Source: a virus
Direction: 5' to 3' (one strand)
DNA length: 64,000 bases
IMG/VR virus record: IMGVR_UViG_3300030060_004613
Location: 1-64,000 of that record
The translations under genes were made by a program, and so were the position numbers. Position 1 is the first letter of the stretch, and each line of letters opens with the position of its first letter. Shown in pieces: positions 20,499-29,700 of the stretch. The notes under the pieces were generated by a model. It made no database searches, was not told the DNA's origin, and saw nothing but the letters and a program-made list of their open reading frames with translations.

Positions 20499-20789
20499 CT
20501 ACCACTTTACCTTGTCGGCCCAATATGCTGCGCTCATCTTGCCCTTCTTGATGTTCTTGCCGTGACGCGACTTAAAGCTTGCTCGTTTCTTAGTCATCGT
20601 TTTAGACTCGCCCTTCTTAGGCTTTCCTGCTGTTTTCGCACCTTGCTCACCAAACCGTATGGTCTTGACGTTACTGCCTTCTTTAGCCAGGACAACGTGT
20701 GACTTCTTAGGGTGCTTAGGAGTTCGCTTGGGCTTGTTGTAGCCAGACACTCCAAGCTTTGCCATTCTGGGATCTTTCTTCGCGGGCAT
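20499..20789 (-). CDS. Lysine-rich mini-protein 5, 96 aa
   Basis: Lys-rich with several family motifs: GVSGYNKPKRTPKHPKKSH, KTIRFGEQGAKTAGKPKKGE, KRASFKSRHGKNIKKGKM and a YWADKVKW end. The family occurs in many aquatic phages. Predicted basic, with an aromatic C-terminal helix. With its four neighbours it forms a run of mini-genes coding only cationic proteins. Confidence 0.78.
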   Translation of the reverse strand: MPAKKDPRMAKLGVSGYNKPKRTPKHPKKSHVVLAKEGSNVKTIRFGEQGAKTAGKPKKGESKTMTKKRASFKSRHGKNIKKGKMSAAYWADKVKW

Positions 20790-20796
20790 ATTGTTC

Positions 20797-21285
20797 CTAT
20801 GGCAAGAGCTTAATTAGCTGGTTGTCGATTCTGGCATACCCCTCAGGAGGCTCTTGGCCTTTGAAGGTTATTGAAATCTTAGCAGTATTCCGCTTTTTAG
20901 CAAACCATCCATTACCGCCAACAGTCGGGTTGATTCTCAACTTCCGATGCTGGCATCCGATGTCCGCTCCTTCTTCCATGCCTTGAAGCTCAACGTCCAT
21001 TTCTACAGTCATCTGCTCAATAGCTAAAGACTGTCCAGTAACCAAGGTTTGCATTGGGACTTGAATGTCCTTGTGTATCTGCTTGCCCTCTTCCCACACG
21101 GGCAATCTGACAGTAACCATGCGAGGTCTGTAGATAGGTTGACCATCTGCATCTTTCTCGCCTGTATCAATCCACCATTCTTCTTCTCGAATGTGATTGA
21201 GTTCATGGGTCTCTGCAATATCAGTAGACTTTACGACCGCTGTTTGAATCGCCTGAACAAACTCATCGAGTGAGAACTCAGCCAA
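20797..21285 (-). CDS. Second DUF2589-like protein, 162 aa
   Basis: Starts with FSLDEFVQAIQTAVVKSTDIAE, has VTVRLPVWEEGKQIHKDIQVPMQTLV and LAIEQMTVEMDVEL, the same helix plus two-strand layout as the 212-aa DUF2589-like protein, and an extended C-terminal beta part. Paired DUF2589-type genes are usual in the bacterial loci I know. Acidic, unlike the basic cluster it borders, so the two kinds of protein might associate. Confidence 0.65.
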   Translation of the reverse strand: MAEFSLDEFVQAIQTAVVKSTDIAETHELNHIREEEWWIDTGEKDADGQPIYRPRMVTVRLPVWEEGKQIHKDIQVPMQTLVTGQSLAIEQMTVEMDVELQGMEEGADIGCQHRKLRINPTVGGNGWFAKKRNTAKISITFKGQEPPEGYARIDNQLIKLLP

Positions 21286-21311
21286 GTTGCCTCCTGGGGT
21301 TGTTGTTTAGG

Positions 21312-21734
21312 TTACATTCCGTCTTGCAGGGTCTCCTGCTCTGAACGTTGTTGCCATTCTTCAGATACCTTGTCCTCACTGATTGGTCCACCAGCAGCCC
21401 AGGTATAGCAAGCACGAGCGCTGTGGCACTTGAAGTTGTGCATCCAGCAATATCCCAGTTCGCCGTCCTCATCTTCAATTGGCTCTGACGCAGGACCAGG
21501 CATGCACTCCTTCATTTTAGGGGAAACATCGAAGGCAATACAGTTGCCACAACGTGATTGCTTTGCAACCTCAACAGTAGTGTTCCAGTGCTTTGCTGCA
21601 TCTACCCAATACTGTTCATCCTCAAGATTTAGAGGGCCATATTTAATAAATGGCTGTCGAATGGCGTTGTTTCGATTGCGAGTGTTTACTTCTAAGTCGC
21701 GAGTAGCCAGAGGGCAGGAGTTTCCGTTAGCCAT
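21312..21734 (-). CDS. Cys-rich conserved phage protein, 140 aa
   Basis: ATG at 21734 (GAGAAA upstream); a longer frame to 21806 overlaps the previous gene. Ten cysteines; the segment CGNCIAFD...C...GYCWMHNFKCHSARACYTWAAGGPI is a pattern I have seen in other marine-type phages, function unknown. It may bind metal or be disulfide-bonded in the particle. Confidence 0.65.
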   Translation of the reverse strand: MANGNSCPLATRDLEVNTRNRNNAIRQPFIKYGPLNLEDEQYWVDAAKHWNTTVEVAKQSRCGNCIAFDVSPKMKECMPGPASEPIEDEDGELGYCWMHNFKCHSARACYTWAAGGPISEDKVSEEWQQRSEQETLQDGM

Positions 21735-21891
21735 TTTCTCGATTTCCTTGTTTGAATCCAGCTTGGTAAGCCTCGTACATGTAGAGTACCAGACCTGGAC
21801 TGACAAACGGTTTTACATCGTCATCTTTAAGCTCTGCATATTGCATTTTTAAAAGCCAGTTTACAAATGGCTTGTGGTATTTCCACTTCAT
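21727..21891 (-). CDS. Hypothetical protein, 54 aa
   Basis: ATG at 21891, stop overlapping the next start by eight bases. Aromatic and mixed-charge composition (MKWKYHKPFVNWLLKM start), probably helical with amphipathic N-terminus. Not recognised; supported by tight packing and protein-like composition. Confidence 0.55.
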   Translation of the reverse strand: MKWKYHKPFVNWLLKMQYAELKDDDVKPFVSPGLVLYMYEAYQAGFKQGNRENG

Positions 21892-21901
21892 TTGACCACT
21901 A

Positions 21902-22087
21902 TTACTCGCGCTCTCTCTTCAAGACTCGCTCGAAAAGCTCTTCATACTTTCGAGTCATCATCGTGAGCGCTTTGCCCTGTCGTCGATTGGTATTGATAAG
22001 GTACGCAATGAAGCCGCAAGTCATTCCCAAGTCGAGGTACTGAGCTACTACATCCGCCTCCACATCAGCCTTCCATAAAAATCGCAA
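21902..22087 (-). CDS. Small hydrophobic-core protein, 61 aa
   Basis: Central segment VAQYLDLGMTCGFIAYLI could be a weak membrane span, with a basic C-terminal helix rich in Arg and Glu. It overlaps the coiled-coil/membrane gene upstream by 23 bases. Both may act together at the membrane (for example in lysis), which is only a suggestion. Confidence 0.5.
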   Translation of the reverse strand: MRFLWKADVEADVVAQYLDLGMTCGFIAYLINTNRRQGKALTMMTRKYEELFERVLKRERE

Positions 22088-22256
22088 TGCATTGCATGAT
22101 GACGACGGTAGCCAGGATTAAGCCTTGGGCTTTGTGGATCGACGCTTTGATTCCTTGAATGTCTTGGCGGATGGCAGACACTTCTACCTCCGCTGTATCG
22201 ACACGCTGACCGAGAACAGCCACATCCGTTTCAAGCTTTCGAACACGTTGTTCCAT
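22065..22256 (-). CDS. Coiled coil plus C-terminal membrane span, 63 aa
   Basis: Residues 1-42 have heptad spacing (VRKLETDVAVLGQRVDTAEVEV), and residues 44-62 form one hydrophobic helix. This is the layout of XhlA-type hemolysin/holin-associated proteins of phages. It would sit on the cytoplasmic side of the inner membrane. Likely part of lysis or membrane remodelling; separated by 4 kb from the endolysin. Confidence 0.6.
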   Translation of the reverse strand: MEQRVRKLETDVAVLGQRVDTAEVEVSAIRQDIQGIKASIHKAQGLILATVVIMQCIAIFMEG

Positions 22257-22259
22257 TTG

Positions 22260-23213
22260 TCAACTTCCTTGTCGGTTGTTGCTGTTTGGATCATAGGTTG
22301 GCTCGAATTCATCTTCCGAAAAAAGGAGCCTATACCACAATTTAAACTTGCCTGTTCTACGCACAGCAGACCCCCCACCAGAATTGTCTCGCGCAAATGG
22401 CGCTATAACCAAATAGGCTTTATCGTCCATGGCCATTGGATCGCCAGTTTTTTGCTGCATATAGGTCTGATTATTATGATGGGTCATCGTGTAGTCATTT
22501 TTTAAAGAAAGAGCTACTGAAGTAGCGCAAACAACCTCGGTGGCGCTTTTTTGTACGAAATGAAACTGAGCCCAACCTACCTTGCAATCTGAGACAGTGT
22601 TGAGTGCAGTGGTTAGCCCATGTGGATTGTACGCATGCACGCCCATTTTGAGTGGATTAGTAGACGCATTGCCTTGATAAAAAAGACCCAAACAATACCC
22701 GTGACCGTCACCCGTAACAGTTAAAAATTTCTCGCTCGAAAGACCAACAAGTATTCCGGTGTCATGGTTTTCATCGTTGGGACAGTTTTCGTGAGCTTCT
22801 ACCAAAAACTCTATGGTACACCCAACAAGGTCGCTAAACTCTAAAATGCCCGTGCCGTCTGGTTTCGTAAGAGCCGTAGCAAGCTTTCCGCTGGTCTGTT
22901 CGACGTTGTCGATTTCTTGATCTTTCATTGCGGCAAGATCACAATAAAACTCAACGCCATTTGCGTCTCGTGCAACCCAGTCGCTGGCGTGACCACTAAT
23001 GTCAAATACGCTGTTTGGATCGGCATGATACCAAACGCCAGGGGTGCCGTTGTCAGGGTCACTGCTTCCTAAAGTAGCTACATCTGTAGGAAGCACGCCG
23101 CCCGGACATGGATTTACTGAAATCCAATTACTCTTAAAGCTGTTCCGAAAAGTTCCTTTTGGAGAGGCATCGGAATCTTTAACAGGCCCTGGGCTTCGAC
23201 TTCTACGGCTCAT
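22260..23213 (-). CDS. Putative virion appendage protein, 317 aa
   Basis: Not recognised. Ser/Arg-rich first 20 residues, then a beta-rich domain with SPRY/lectin-like looks (GVWYHADPNSVF, GYCLGLFYQGN, GVHAYNPHG) and a polar tail. Lies directly after the fiber gene cluster; a receptor-binding or fiber accessory role is plausible. Confidence 0.5.
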   Translation of the reverse strand: MSRRSRSPGPVKDSDASPKGTFRNSFKSNWISVNPCPGGVLPTDVATLGSSDPDNGTPGVWYHADPNSVFDISGHASDWVARDANGVEFYCDLAAMKDQEIDNVEQTSGKLATALTKPDGTGILEFSDLVGCTIEFLVEAHENCPNDENHDTGILVGLSSEKFLTVTGDGHGYCLGLFYQGNASTNPLKMGVHAYNPHGLTTALNTVSDCKVGWAQFHFVQKSATEVVCATSVALSLKNDYTMTHHNNQTYMQQKTGDPMAMDDKAYLVIAPFARDNSGGGSAVRRTGKFKLWYRLLFSEDEFEPTYDPNSNNRQGS

Positions 23214-23575
23214 GCTGCGTCAATCCTGTTGACGTGACCAATAATCGAGACTTTGTTTGCTGTCGTAGAAAAAGCCTTACAGATTAGAGCAGTACTTGAG
23301 TTTCCTTTGAGAATCCATCCAGGCGCAACCAAAACGGTTTCGTTTGGTTGGATTGTTGTTTTCAAGTGGTCGTCTGTCGCGGTTGTGCCTCCCCACTCCA
23401 AAGTAAGAACCTCTGCTGAGGTGTTGTGATTACAAGCCCACAACCAAATCTCATCGTAGTCATCATTAACGCTTGGCCCAGTGTGAATGGTTGTGCCAGC
23501 GCTTGAATTCGCAGCAACCTCAATGGGCCGACCATCGGTTGAAGCGCTCAAATGGATTCTTGAAATAGTAGCCAT
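23210..23575 (-). CDS. Small beta-rich virion-type protein, 121 aa
   Basis: Ser/Thr-rich strands, with IWLWACNHNTSAEVLTLEW and a later APGWILKGNSSTALICKAF segment, a fold pattern shared by other short particle proteins. ATGA overlap with the next gene. Probably a fiber-associated or decoration protein. Confidence 0.55.
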   Translation of the reverse strand: MATISRIHLSASTDGRPIEVAANSSAGTTIHTGPSVNDDYDEIWLWACNHNTSAEVLTLEWGGTTATDDHLKTTIQPNETVLVAPGWILKGNSSTALICKAFSTTANKVSIIGHVNRIDAA

Positions 23576-23584
23576 GTTGGTTTC

Positions 23585-25621
23585 CTATGTAAAAACTTGC
23601 ATGTGTAGAATAAGGTTTTCATCGTTAGCGGCAGAGCCCCCAGAAGCCTCCACCCAACTAAGTTGTCCTGAGCTATCCGACTGAAGAACCCGGTCTGCCC
23701 CAGGTAACGCGGCTGGAAAGGTATAGGTGTGGTTAGACGCGATATTTGCAGCGGCCTGGAACTTCATAAAGTTCGTGCCGTTGTCCGAATCCTCGTTGAG
23801 CATAAGAGATGCTGCTGCGGCAGTAGACCCAAAGATCCGCACACCACCAGTTCCCTTAGGCTTCAAGGACATCGTAATGTTGCTTGAGTCGCCCAACACG
23901 CTGATTGCGGGGGCAGTACCATCTGCTGCGTTTTCAACCTCAACAAAGTTCACTGCGCTGCCAACGGAACAGAACTTCAAAAGCTTGTTGTTGTTCTCGT
24001 CGTTAATCGCACTGCTGTCCGTCATTCCAATGTTGCCAGGAACAACAATGTCGCCATCATTTTCGATAGTAAAAACGGTAGCCAAACTGTTGGCGCTACT
24101 TCCCGAACCACCCGCTGCGGAGCTTTGAAAAATGATGTTTCCACCACCAGCGTTGCCGGTGCTTTGGCCACCACTAATCGTCAGGCTTTTTCCAGCAGTG
24201 TTGGTGCCAGATACAGCAGCAATAGACATTGTAGCGTTCTGACCATTGCCGTATTGAATGTCGCCACCGTTTACGGAGAGGTCACCATCAACCTGAGTGT
24301 TTCCAGAGCCGTCAAACGAAATGCCCGCCGAACCGGCACTATCAACAATGTTGTTGCCGGAAACTTGAAGGTCTCCAGCAAGCGCTACATTCTGTGCCTC
24401 ACTGATTGTAAGAGCGGCCTGCAAGCCTGAGTCGTTGTTGGTCGAGAAGACCATCTTACCTTTTTCATCGTTCGACGAACCAACGTGGCTGATTTCAATC
24501 TGACCCAGGGCGTTGTTGCCGTGATCCTCAAAGATTAATCGAGTCTCACAACCGCCATCACTGTTCTCAGCAGTCTCATTTTGAAGGGTCAGATATGCGT
24601 TTGCACCTTTAATCTGCAACATGGTGCCTGGAGCCGAATCCCCGATACCGACATTTCCATCAGTGTGGATTCGCATGCGCTCGCCAACATCATCAGTACC
24701 GCTAACTTTCGTCCTAAACTGCATGCTTGCGGTGCCAACGCCATCGCCTTTGCCAGTAGACAAAATCAAGTCGCCACCGTTGATGTCGCTGCTTCCGCCG
24801 ATAACGCCGCTTCCAGCGCTAATAGACAAGCTCTTGCCTGCGGTGGTGCCGGTTGTCTGATCTCGGGCAGTAAGAACCGTAAGATCAGCATTGCCAGCCG
24901 CACCTAAAATAAGATCCGCAGTGGTGCCCGTAATAATTGCACCAAAGTTTTGGTCAGCGCCTGAAGCAAAGATGTCCAAACCAATGTTGGTCTGCGCTCC
25001 AGAAGTTCCGCCAGTAAGATCAACATCAAGCCCTGTATTCAAAACCGTTCCAACCATGGTTGGTGAGTCTGAGTTGATGTCTACATCAATACCAATGTTC
25101 TGTCCTGTTTGGCCAGATGCGATGATGCCCGTAGCGTCGTAATCAATGTGGGCGGCAACGGTTGTGTGATTCGTTGTAGCCGTGACATTGGCGTCTACCA
25201 CGAGGCTTCCGCCACCGACAGTTAGGTCACCAGCGAGCGTTGTATCCTGCTCGTCATCAATAGTCAGAGCAGTGGTAAGCGAGGACCCGGTATGGGTCGA
25301 AAGGATTAGCTTTCCTTTAGTGTCATCAGAAGACCCGCTGTGGCTACCCTCGATTTGAGCAAGAGTGGCGTCGGCGTGATCTTCGAAGATCACCCGAGCC
25401 TCACAACCACCATCCGAGTTCTCGGCTGTTGAGTTTTTGAGAGTCACATAGGGGGCGGTATCGGTGACCTGGAGCTTTGTTCCAGGTGCAGTATCACCGA
25501 TTCCAACCCTATTGTTCTCTTCATCAACCGAAAGAGTGCCGTCTAAAAGATCAATTTCAAGGTCAGTACCAACCACTCGTTGGTTTCCAAACCTATTGAA
25601 GAACCCTGTGCTAATCCCCAT
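23585..25621 (-). CDS. Tail fiber protein with internal duplication, 678 aa
   Basis: Ser/Gly/Thr/Asp-rich fiber. Residues about 40-135 and 345-435 are two copies of one module, each with GIGD-APGT, an AENSDGGCE stretch, IFEDH, a GSS...KGK segment and ALAGDL/TLAGDL. The C-terminal region (SNHTYTFPAALPGADRVLQSDSSGQLSW) is the tip arrangement common in marine phage fibers. No chaperone or peptidase tail is seen. Likely contacts the host receptor. Confidence 0.75.
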   Translation of the reverse strand: MGISTGFFNRFGNQRVVGTDLEIDLLDGTLSVDEENNRVGIGDTAPGTKLQVTDTAPYVTLKNSTAENSDGGCEARVIFEDHADATLAQIEGSHSGSSDDTKGKLILSTHTGSSLTTALTIDDEQDTTLAGDLTVGGGSLVVDANVTATTNHTTVAAHIDYDATGIIASGQTGQNIGIDVDINSDSPTMVGTVLNTGLDVDLTGGTSGAQTNIGLDIFASGADQNFGAIITGTTADLILGAAGNADLTVLTARDQTTGTTAGKSLSISAGSGVIGGSSDINGGDLILSTGKGDGVGTASMQFRTKVSGTDDVGERMRIHTDGNVGIGDSAPGTMLQIKGANAYLTLQNETAENSDGGCETRLIFEDHGNNALGQIEISHVGSSNDEKGKMVFSTNNDSGLQAALTISEAQNVALAGDLQVSGNNIVDSAGSAGISFDGSGNTQVDGDLSVNGGDIQYGNGQNATMSIAAVSGTNTAGKSLTISGGQSTGNAGGGNIIFQSSAAGGSGSSANSLATVFTIENDGDIVVPGNIGMTDSSAINDENNNKLLKFCSVGSAVNFVEVENAADGTAPAISVLGDSSNITMSLKPKGTGGVRIFGSTAAAASLMLNEDSDNGTNFMKFQAAANIASNHTYTFPAALPGADRVLQSDSSGQLSWVEASGGSAANDENLILHMQVFT

Positions 25622-25626
25622 TTACC

Positions 25627-26055
25627 CTACCTCACAGCCCACAAAAGACGAGCTTTTCTTAATGTCACAACACCAGCATTGACCTTCAAAAACAAATAGC
25701 ACTTGTTTGCTGTTGTTTGTCCTGTGGGCGCACGGACATAAACATCAGTGGCAACCGCTGTGTTTCTAAGGCTGGTGTCAGTCATGCCAGCATGAAGGTT
25801 AATAAGCTGCGCCTCTGCCGAAAGCGGATCGTCTCCTGACGAATCCCATGTCAAGAAACAAGACACAGTGGCTGGAGATCCAGAAGTCACGTCAAGCTGA
25901 AGCTCAAGGTGAGATAGATAACAAGCTTGTGGCATTGCTCTCGACAAAGGATCTGCTGTCAGGTCCTCATGAAGAAGAATCGCCTGCCCAGCAGAGTAAG
26001 ACGTGCCAATGCTCGCCTGCTCTGCATCGTTAACAACAAAGCCCTGATCAGCCAT
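25627..26055 (-). CDS. Small virion-type protein, 142 aa
   Basis: I start at the ATG at 26055, five bases after GGGAGG; a GTG directly before it is less likely. Beta-rich with a SHLELQLDVTSGSPATVSCFLTW segment and a final RKARLLWAVR. Similar in design to the other short beta proteins of the late operon. Role in fiber or particle surface inferred. Confidence 0.55.
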   Translation of the reverse strand: MADQGFVVNDAEQASIGTSYSAGQAILLHEDLTADPLSRAMPQACYLSHLELQLDVTSGSPATVSCFLTWDSSGDDPLSAEAQLINLHAGMTDTSLRNTAVATDVYVRAPTGQTTANKCYLFLKVNAGVVTLRKARLLWAVR

Positions 26056-26083
26056 CACGGCCTCCCATTAGAAGGTGGATGAA

Positions 26084-26692
26084 TCAGGTAGACGGATTGA
26101 CGATGTCTACGACAAACAGGTCTGAGCGACAGGAGTTGCTCGCTGATGCTGCACTCCATTGAGCACTCACAGCAAGAGTGCTTGCTACCGTCGTGTTCAG
26201 CGTGAAGGAAGCCTTGATTTCTCGTTTGGTAGCCGTTCCCACTGCATCGGGGTCCTGGTATTGCACCATTGCCACTGCGGTTCCGCCGGTTCCAACAGTC
26301 CGAACTTGGATGATTGCATCAATGTAGAACACATCGTTGTTATCCACGTTAGCATCTGTTGTTGCCAGGATTTCTTCCCTGGATGCAAGGGCGGTAGCTG
26401 TTGGCCCCAAGCTCAAGAAGATTTGAAGGGCATCAGATCCATTTGTGGCAGTTGCAATTCCCATCGACTTGACTCGAATCGTAGAGCCAGCAACCAACGA
26501 GTTTGCAGGAATCGCCACAGAATCAAGCGCTGTTTCGGTAGTGGTATTCGTAAGTGCAGCACTCGCTGCGGTTTTTGTAGCAGCCTGACCGCCCACATGC
26601 ATTTGCGAGCCGCTGGGGCCACCATGGTCAAGGAACATGCTGATTCCATGTTCAAGCGAGTTGCCGTTTACGAGTTCAATAATTTTGGACAT
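26084..26692 (-). CDS. Beta-rich virion-type protein, 202 aa
   Basis: Ala/Thr/Ser-rich strands with the typical surface-protein segment LVAGSTIRVKSMGIATATNG. Preceded by AGGAGACCCAG. First gene after the giant ORF, across a 60-base gap. Likely particle surface or fiber; no domain recognised. Confidence 0.55.
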   Translation of the reverse strand: MSKIIELVNGNSLEHGISMFLDHGGPSGSQMHVGGQAATKTAASAALTNTTTETALDSVAIPANSLVAGSTIRVKSMGIATATNGSDALQIFLSLGPTATALASREEILATTDANVDNNDVFYIDAIIQVRTVGTGGTAVAMVQYQDPDAVGTATKREIKASFTLNTTVASTLAVSAQWSAASASNSCRSDLFVVDIVNPST

Positions 26693-26752
26693 CTGGGTCT
26701 CCTAAAGAGAATCGGGTTGGATTGTTAGGAATGGTAACATGGTCAACAGTTT

Positions 26753-29700
26753 TTAGTCATCTGTAGTTTCTACTACGCCTGTGCGTAGGGAGACGTCAAG
26801 GTCTTCGGGGTCTACTCTTGCCGAAAGAATGTTAATGACATCCTCAAGCCTGCGTTTTTCGTTGAAGAAGAGACGTAATGCAGCAGCTTGTGGAGTTGGG
26901 ATAGTCTGGATGTTGAACAACAGCCCCAGGAATCCTTCGTCTACTCCTAATCGTCCACGTTCCCCACGCACTGGTACTCCGTCCGGGCTTGCAAACATGA
27001 TGTCTCCATCATCATTCAGAACAAACCCTGCTGCGGTTATACGATCTATCATAGTCTTGTATGAGCCCGGTGCATCTGGATCGTAATACCCAAGAGACTC
27101 CCTTTTACCTGCCTCTACTTTTTGAGTGTAAGAGTCGTATTCCATTTGAAGCAGTTGTGGGATGAGGTACTGGCCACGAACCATGCGGCTCATTGTGTCC
27201 ATCGAACGACCAAAGATGCCGAGTTCGAACGGCATTCCAAGCGTTGAAAAACCTTGTCTGGATGCTTCGAATGGATCCATGCGCAGAAGCATTCCGGGCA
27301 AGGAACGATCAATTGGTCCCAAGTTAACACCTGGAATAACACTGTCTCTCAAAGGCGTGATTGGAAACACACCATGAAAACTACTTCGTAACAAGAAGTA
27401 GTTCACCGCATTGCTTGCCTCGTAAACATGAGTTTGACCAGGAAACTCTTGTGGCTCATACTCCCGCAGATGGCGTACTTCGTAGCCAACCATTTCCAAA
27501 ATCATCCCACCTGTGGTCAACAGATCGTACTGGACAAAAGATGTTGGGATTCTTTTTGGACCTAAATCTCTGCCACGGAAAAAATCCTTTTCGAAAGCAG
27601 CACCGAGGAACGATTGTATCCATGGATTCAATCGAGCTAACGTTTTGATTGCTCGCTCGCTTGTTTGTTCCGTTTCTGCGAGACCGGGAGTAAGCGCTGA
27701 GATGATTGCGAAAAAGTCAAAATGCGCCTTGAGAGCCTCTGCCGCTGGTAACACGGGAGCGTTCACACGATTTGCCTGAACCATGTGATCGATACCATTC
27801 CTAAGGAATGCAAGACCAAGCCTGTCAGCACTAAACTCGCTCTCAATCAAAGTTGAGTCACCATCCAAGAAGTGCTGGTTCAAGCCGCGAGCCAACCTAA
27901 ACTGCGCGAAGATTCTGGAGGGATTCGTAAGCAGTGTATCGTAGAACAAGTCCATGTTCTTTCGCTGAAACGAATAGAAGATGAATACAGTCCGCATCGT
28001 TTTGCGTTCGAACTCGGTTAGATCTGTGTAGTCAAACAACGCTCTACGAGCCACTCCTGCGGCATCAGTCGTGGACAGGCCTTTCTCAACCCCATCAAGA
28101 AACACCGCAACTCGGTAGTAGTTGTCGATGAAAGACGCAAAGTTGATAAGTTGATTATGATAGAACTTAGCAGCAGCAATTGGTTTGTAAGCAAGGCTTG
28201 CAGCACCTCTCGCAGCAGCAGTCACTCCTTCTGCCGTAACAGCTACAACGTCTGACTCAAGTGGCGACCCTGGACGAGAGTAGTATGGCCCCTCTTCAGT
28301 CATCGTGCGCCAGTAACTGGGTTCGTTTCGCTTGAGGTCCTCTGCCAGTGACGTTGCAGTTTCCGCCGCGAGGAACGAGCCGGTGATGTTGAACTCCTCA
28401 ATCATAGAGATCAACTGTCGTTTCGTATACACCGTCCCGTCTGGAGCTACGAGTGGTCGAACTTTGTTCCACCGCATATTTTTTGGCTGACCACCAAACA
28501 CGCTGGCAGCAAGCTCCAAAGACAAAAGGGCGTTTGGTCCAAAGGTTGTCGTAAAGTATCCTTTGGCACCAATTGTCATGTACACCTGGAACTGAGCACC
28601 AATAAAGTTTGCCGTGTAGTAAGCAAGGTTTGGAAGTAACAATCCAGACGTTACGCCCATTTTCATAAGGCGATAGCCTACAGTGTAACTGTTGAATAAG
28701 AAATCAACGGCCTTCTGCGTCGTTGCTCCTGCAAGCTCTTTTGCTGTTGCTCTCGGTAAACCAAACTCCTCAGGTACAGAGAATCGAGTTCTCTTGGCCA
28801 TTAACCCTGCACCCATTCGACCGGATGCCTCTCCTGCTAATCGGTCAATTTGAGCTTCGATTTCTTCTTTGAAGAACGGAGGAACCAAACGTTCCGATCC
28901 ATCTAAGAACCTTACAAGCTCAAAGTCTTTACCATCGGAACCAAGCTTCAAGCCCCATTCTTCAATAAGCTGCATGGCCATTTGAAAGGCTTCAAGATCA
29001 TGAATGACTCTACCGCTTTTGAGACCTGGAGCATCCTCTAAGACTTGGTACTGGAACGTGCCTCGTTCTCTGGAACGTTTTTGTGCTGCGGCGGAATACG
29101 GAGCGCTTTCGCCTGATTTGCCTTGAATCAACTCTCCGTAGGCTCCTCGTTTTGGAGATGCAAGGTTCGCCCGCATGCGGCCAGTGGGTCGCCCATATTG
29201 ATCAAGAGTGATTCTTACACCACCAAAGTTCAACTCCTCATCGATGTACATCTTCACTCGCTCAACAAACTGTCGGCGTTCTGCTGCACCACGAATATCG
29301 GCAGGAGCAATTTCATCAATGCCGGTTTTCATGCCATACCGGGACATGTCATCCAAAAGGCTCTGATAAATATGGTCAGCCCTTAGACGCAAGATTGCCT
29401 CAAGAGCAGCGTGTGGCAGTGAAAACTTACCAGGCCGAACTGATGCTGTACCCACAGCAAGACCCTCGCCTGCAAGCTCAACCAACATTTGCTCCCATTC
29501 GCCCTTGTAGAACAAATCGTAGAATCGGATAGCAAAGGTTTTGTCTACAAGAGGATTTTCAATTTCCCGACCCAGCTTTACAGCTTGCTCTGGCGAGCCA
29601 CCAAACGCAGCAAAAAGCTTTAGGGTAGTTTGATTGGCAAGATGGACCCGTTGATCAATGCCTTCCTCAATGACCTCGTATGCTTCTGCAATCGCCCGCT

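Noticed and set aside
25627-26058. GTG start directly before the ATG of the 142-aa gene
   Set aside because: The GGGAGG spacing suits the ATG at 26055 better.
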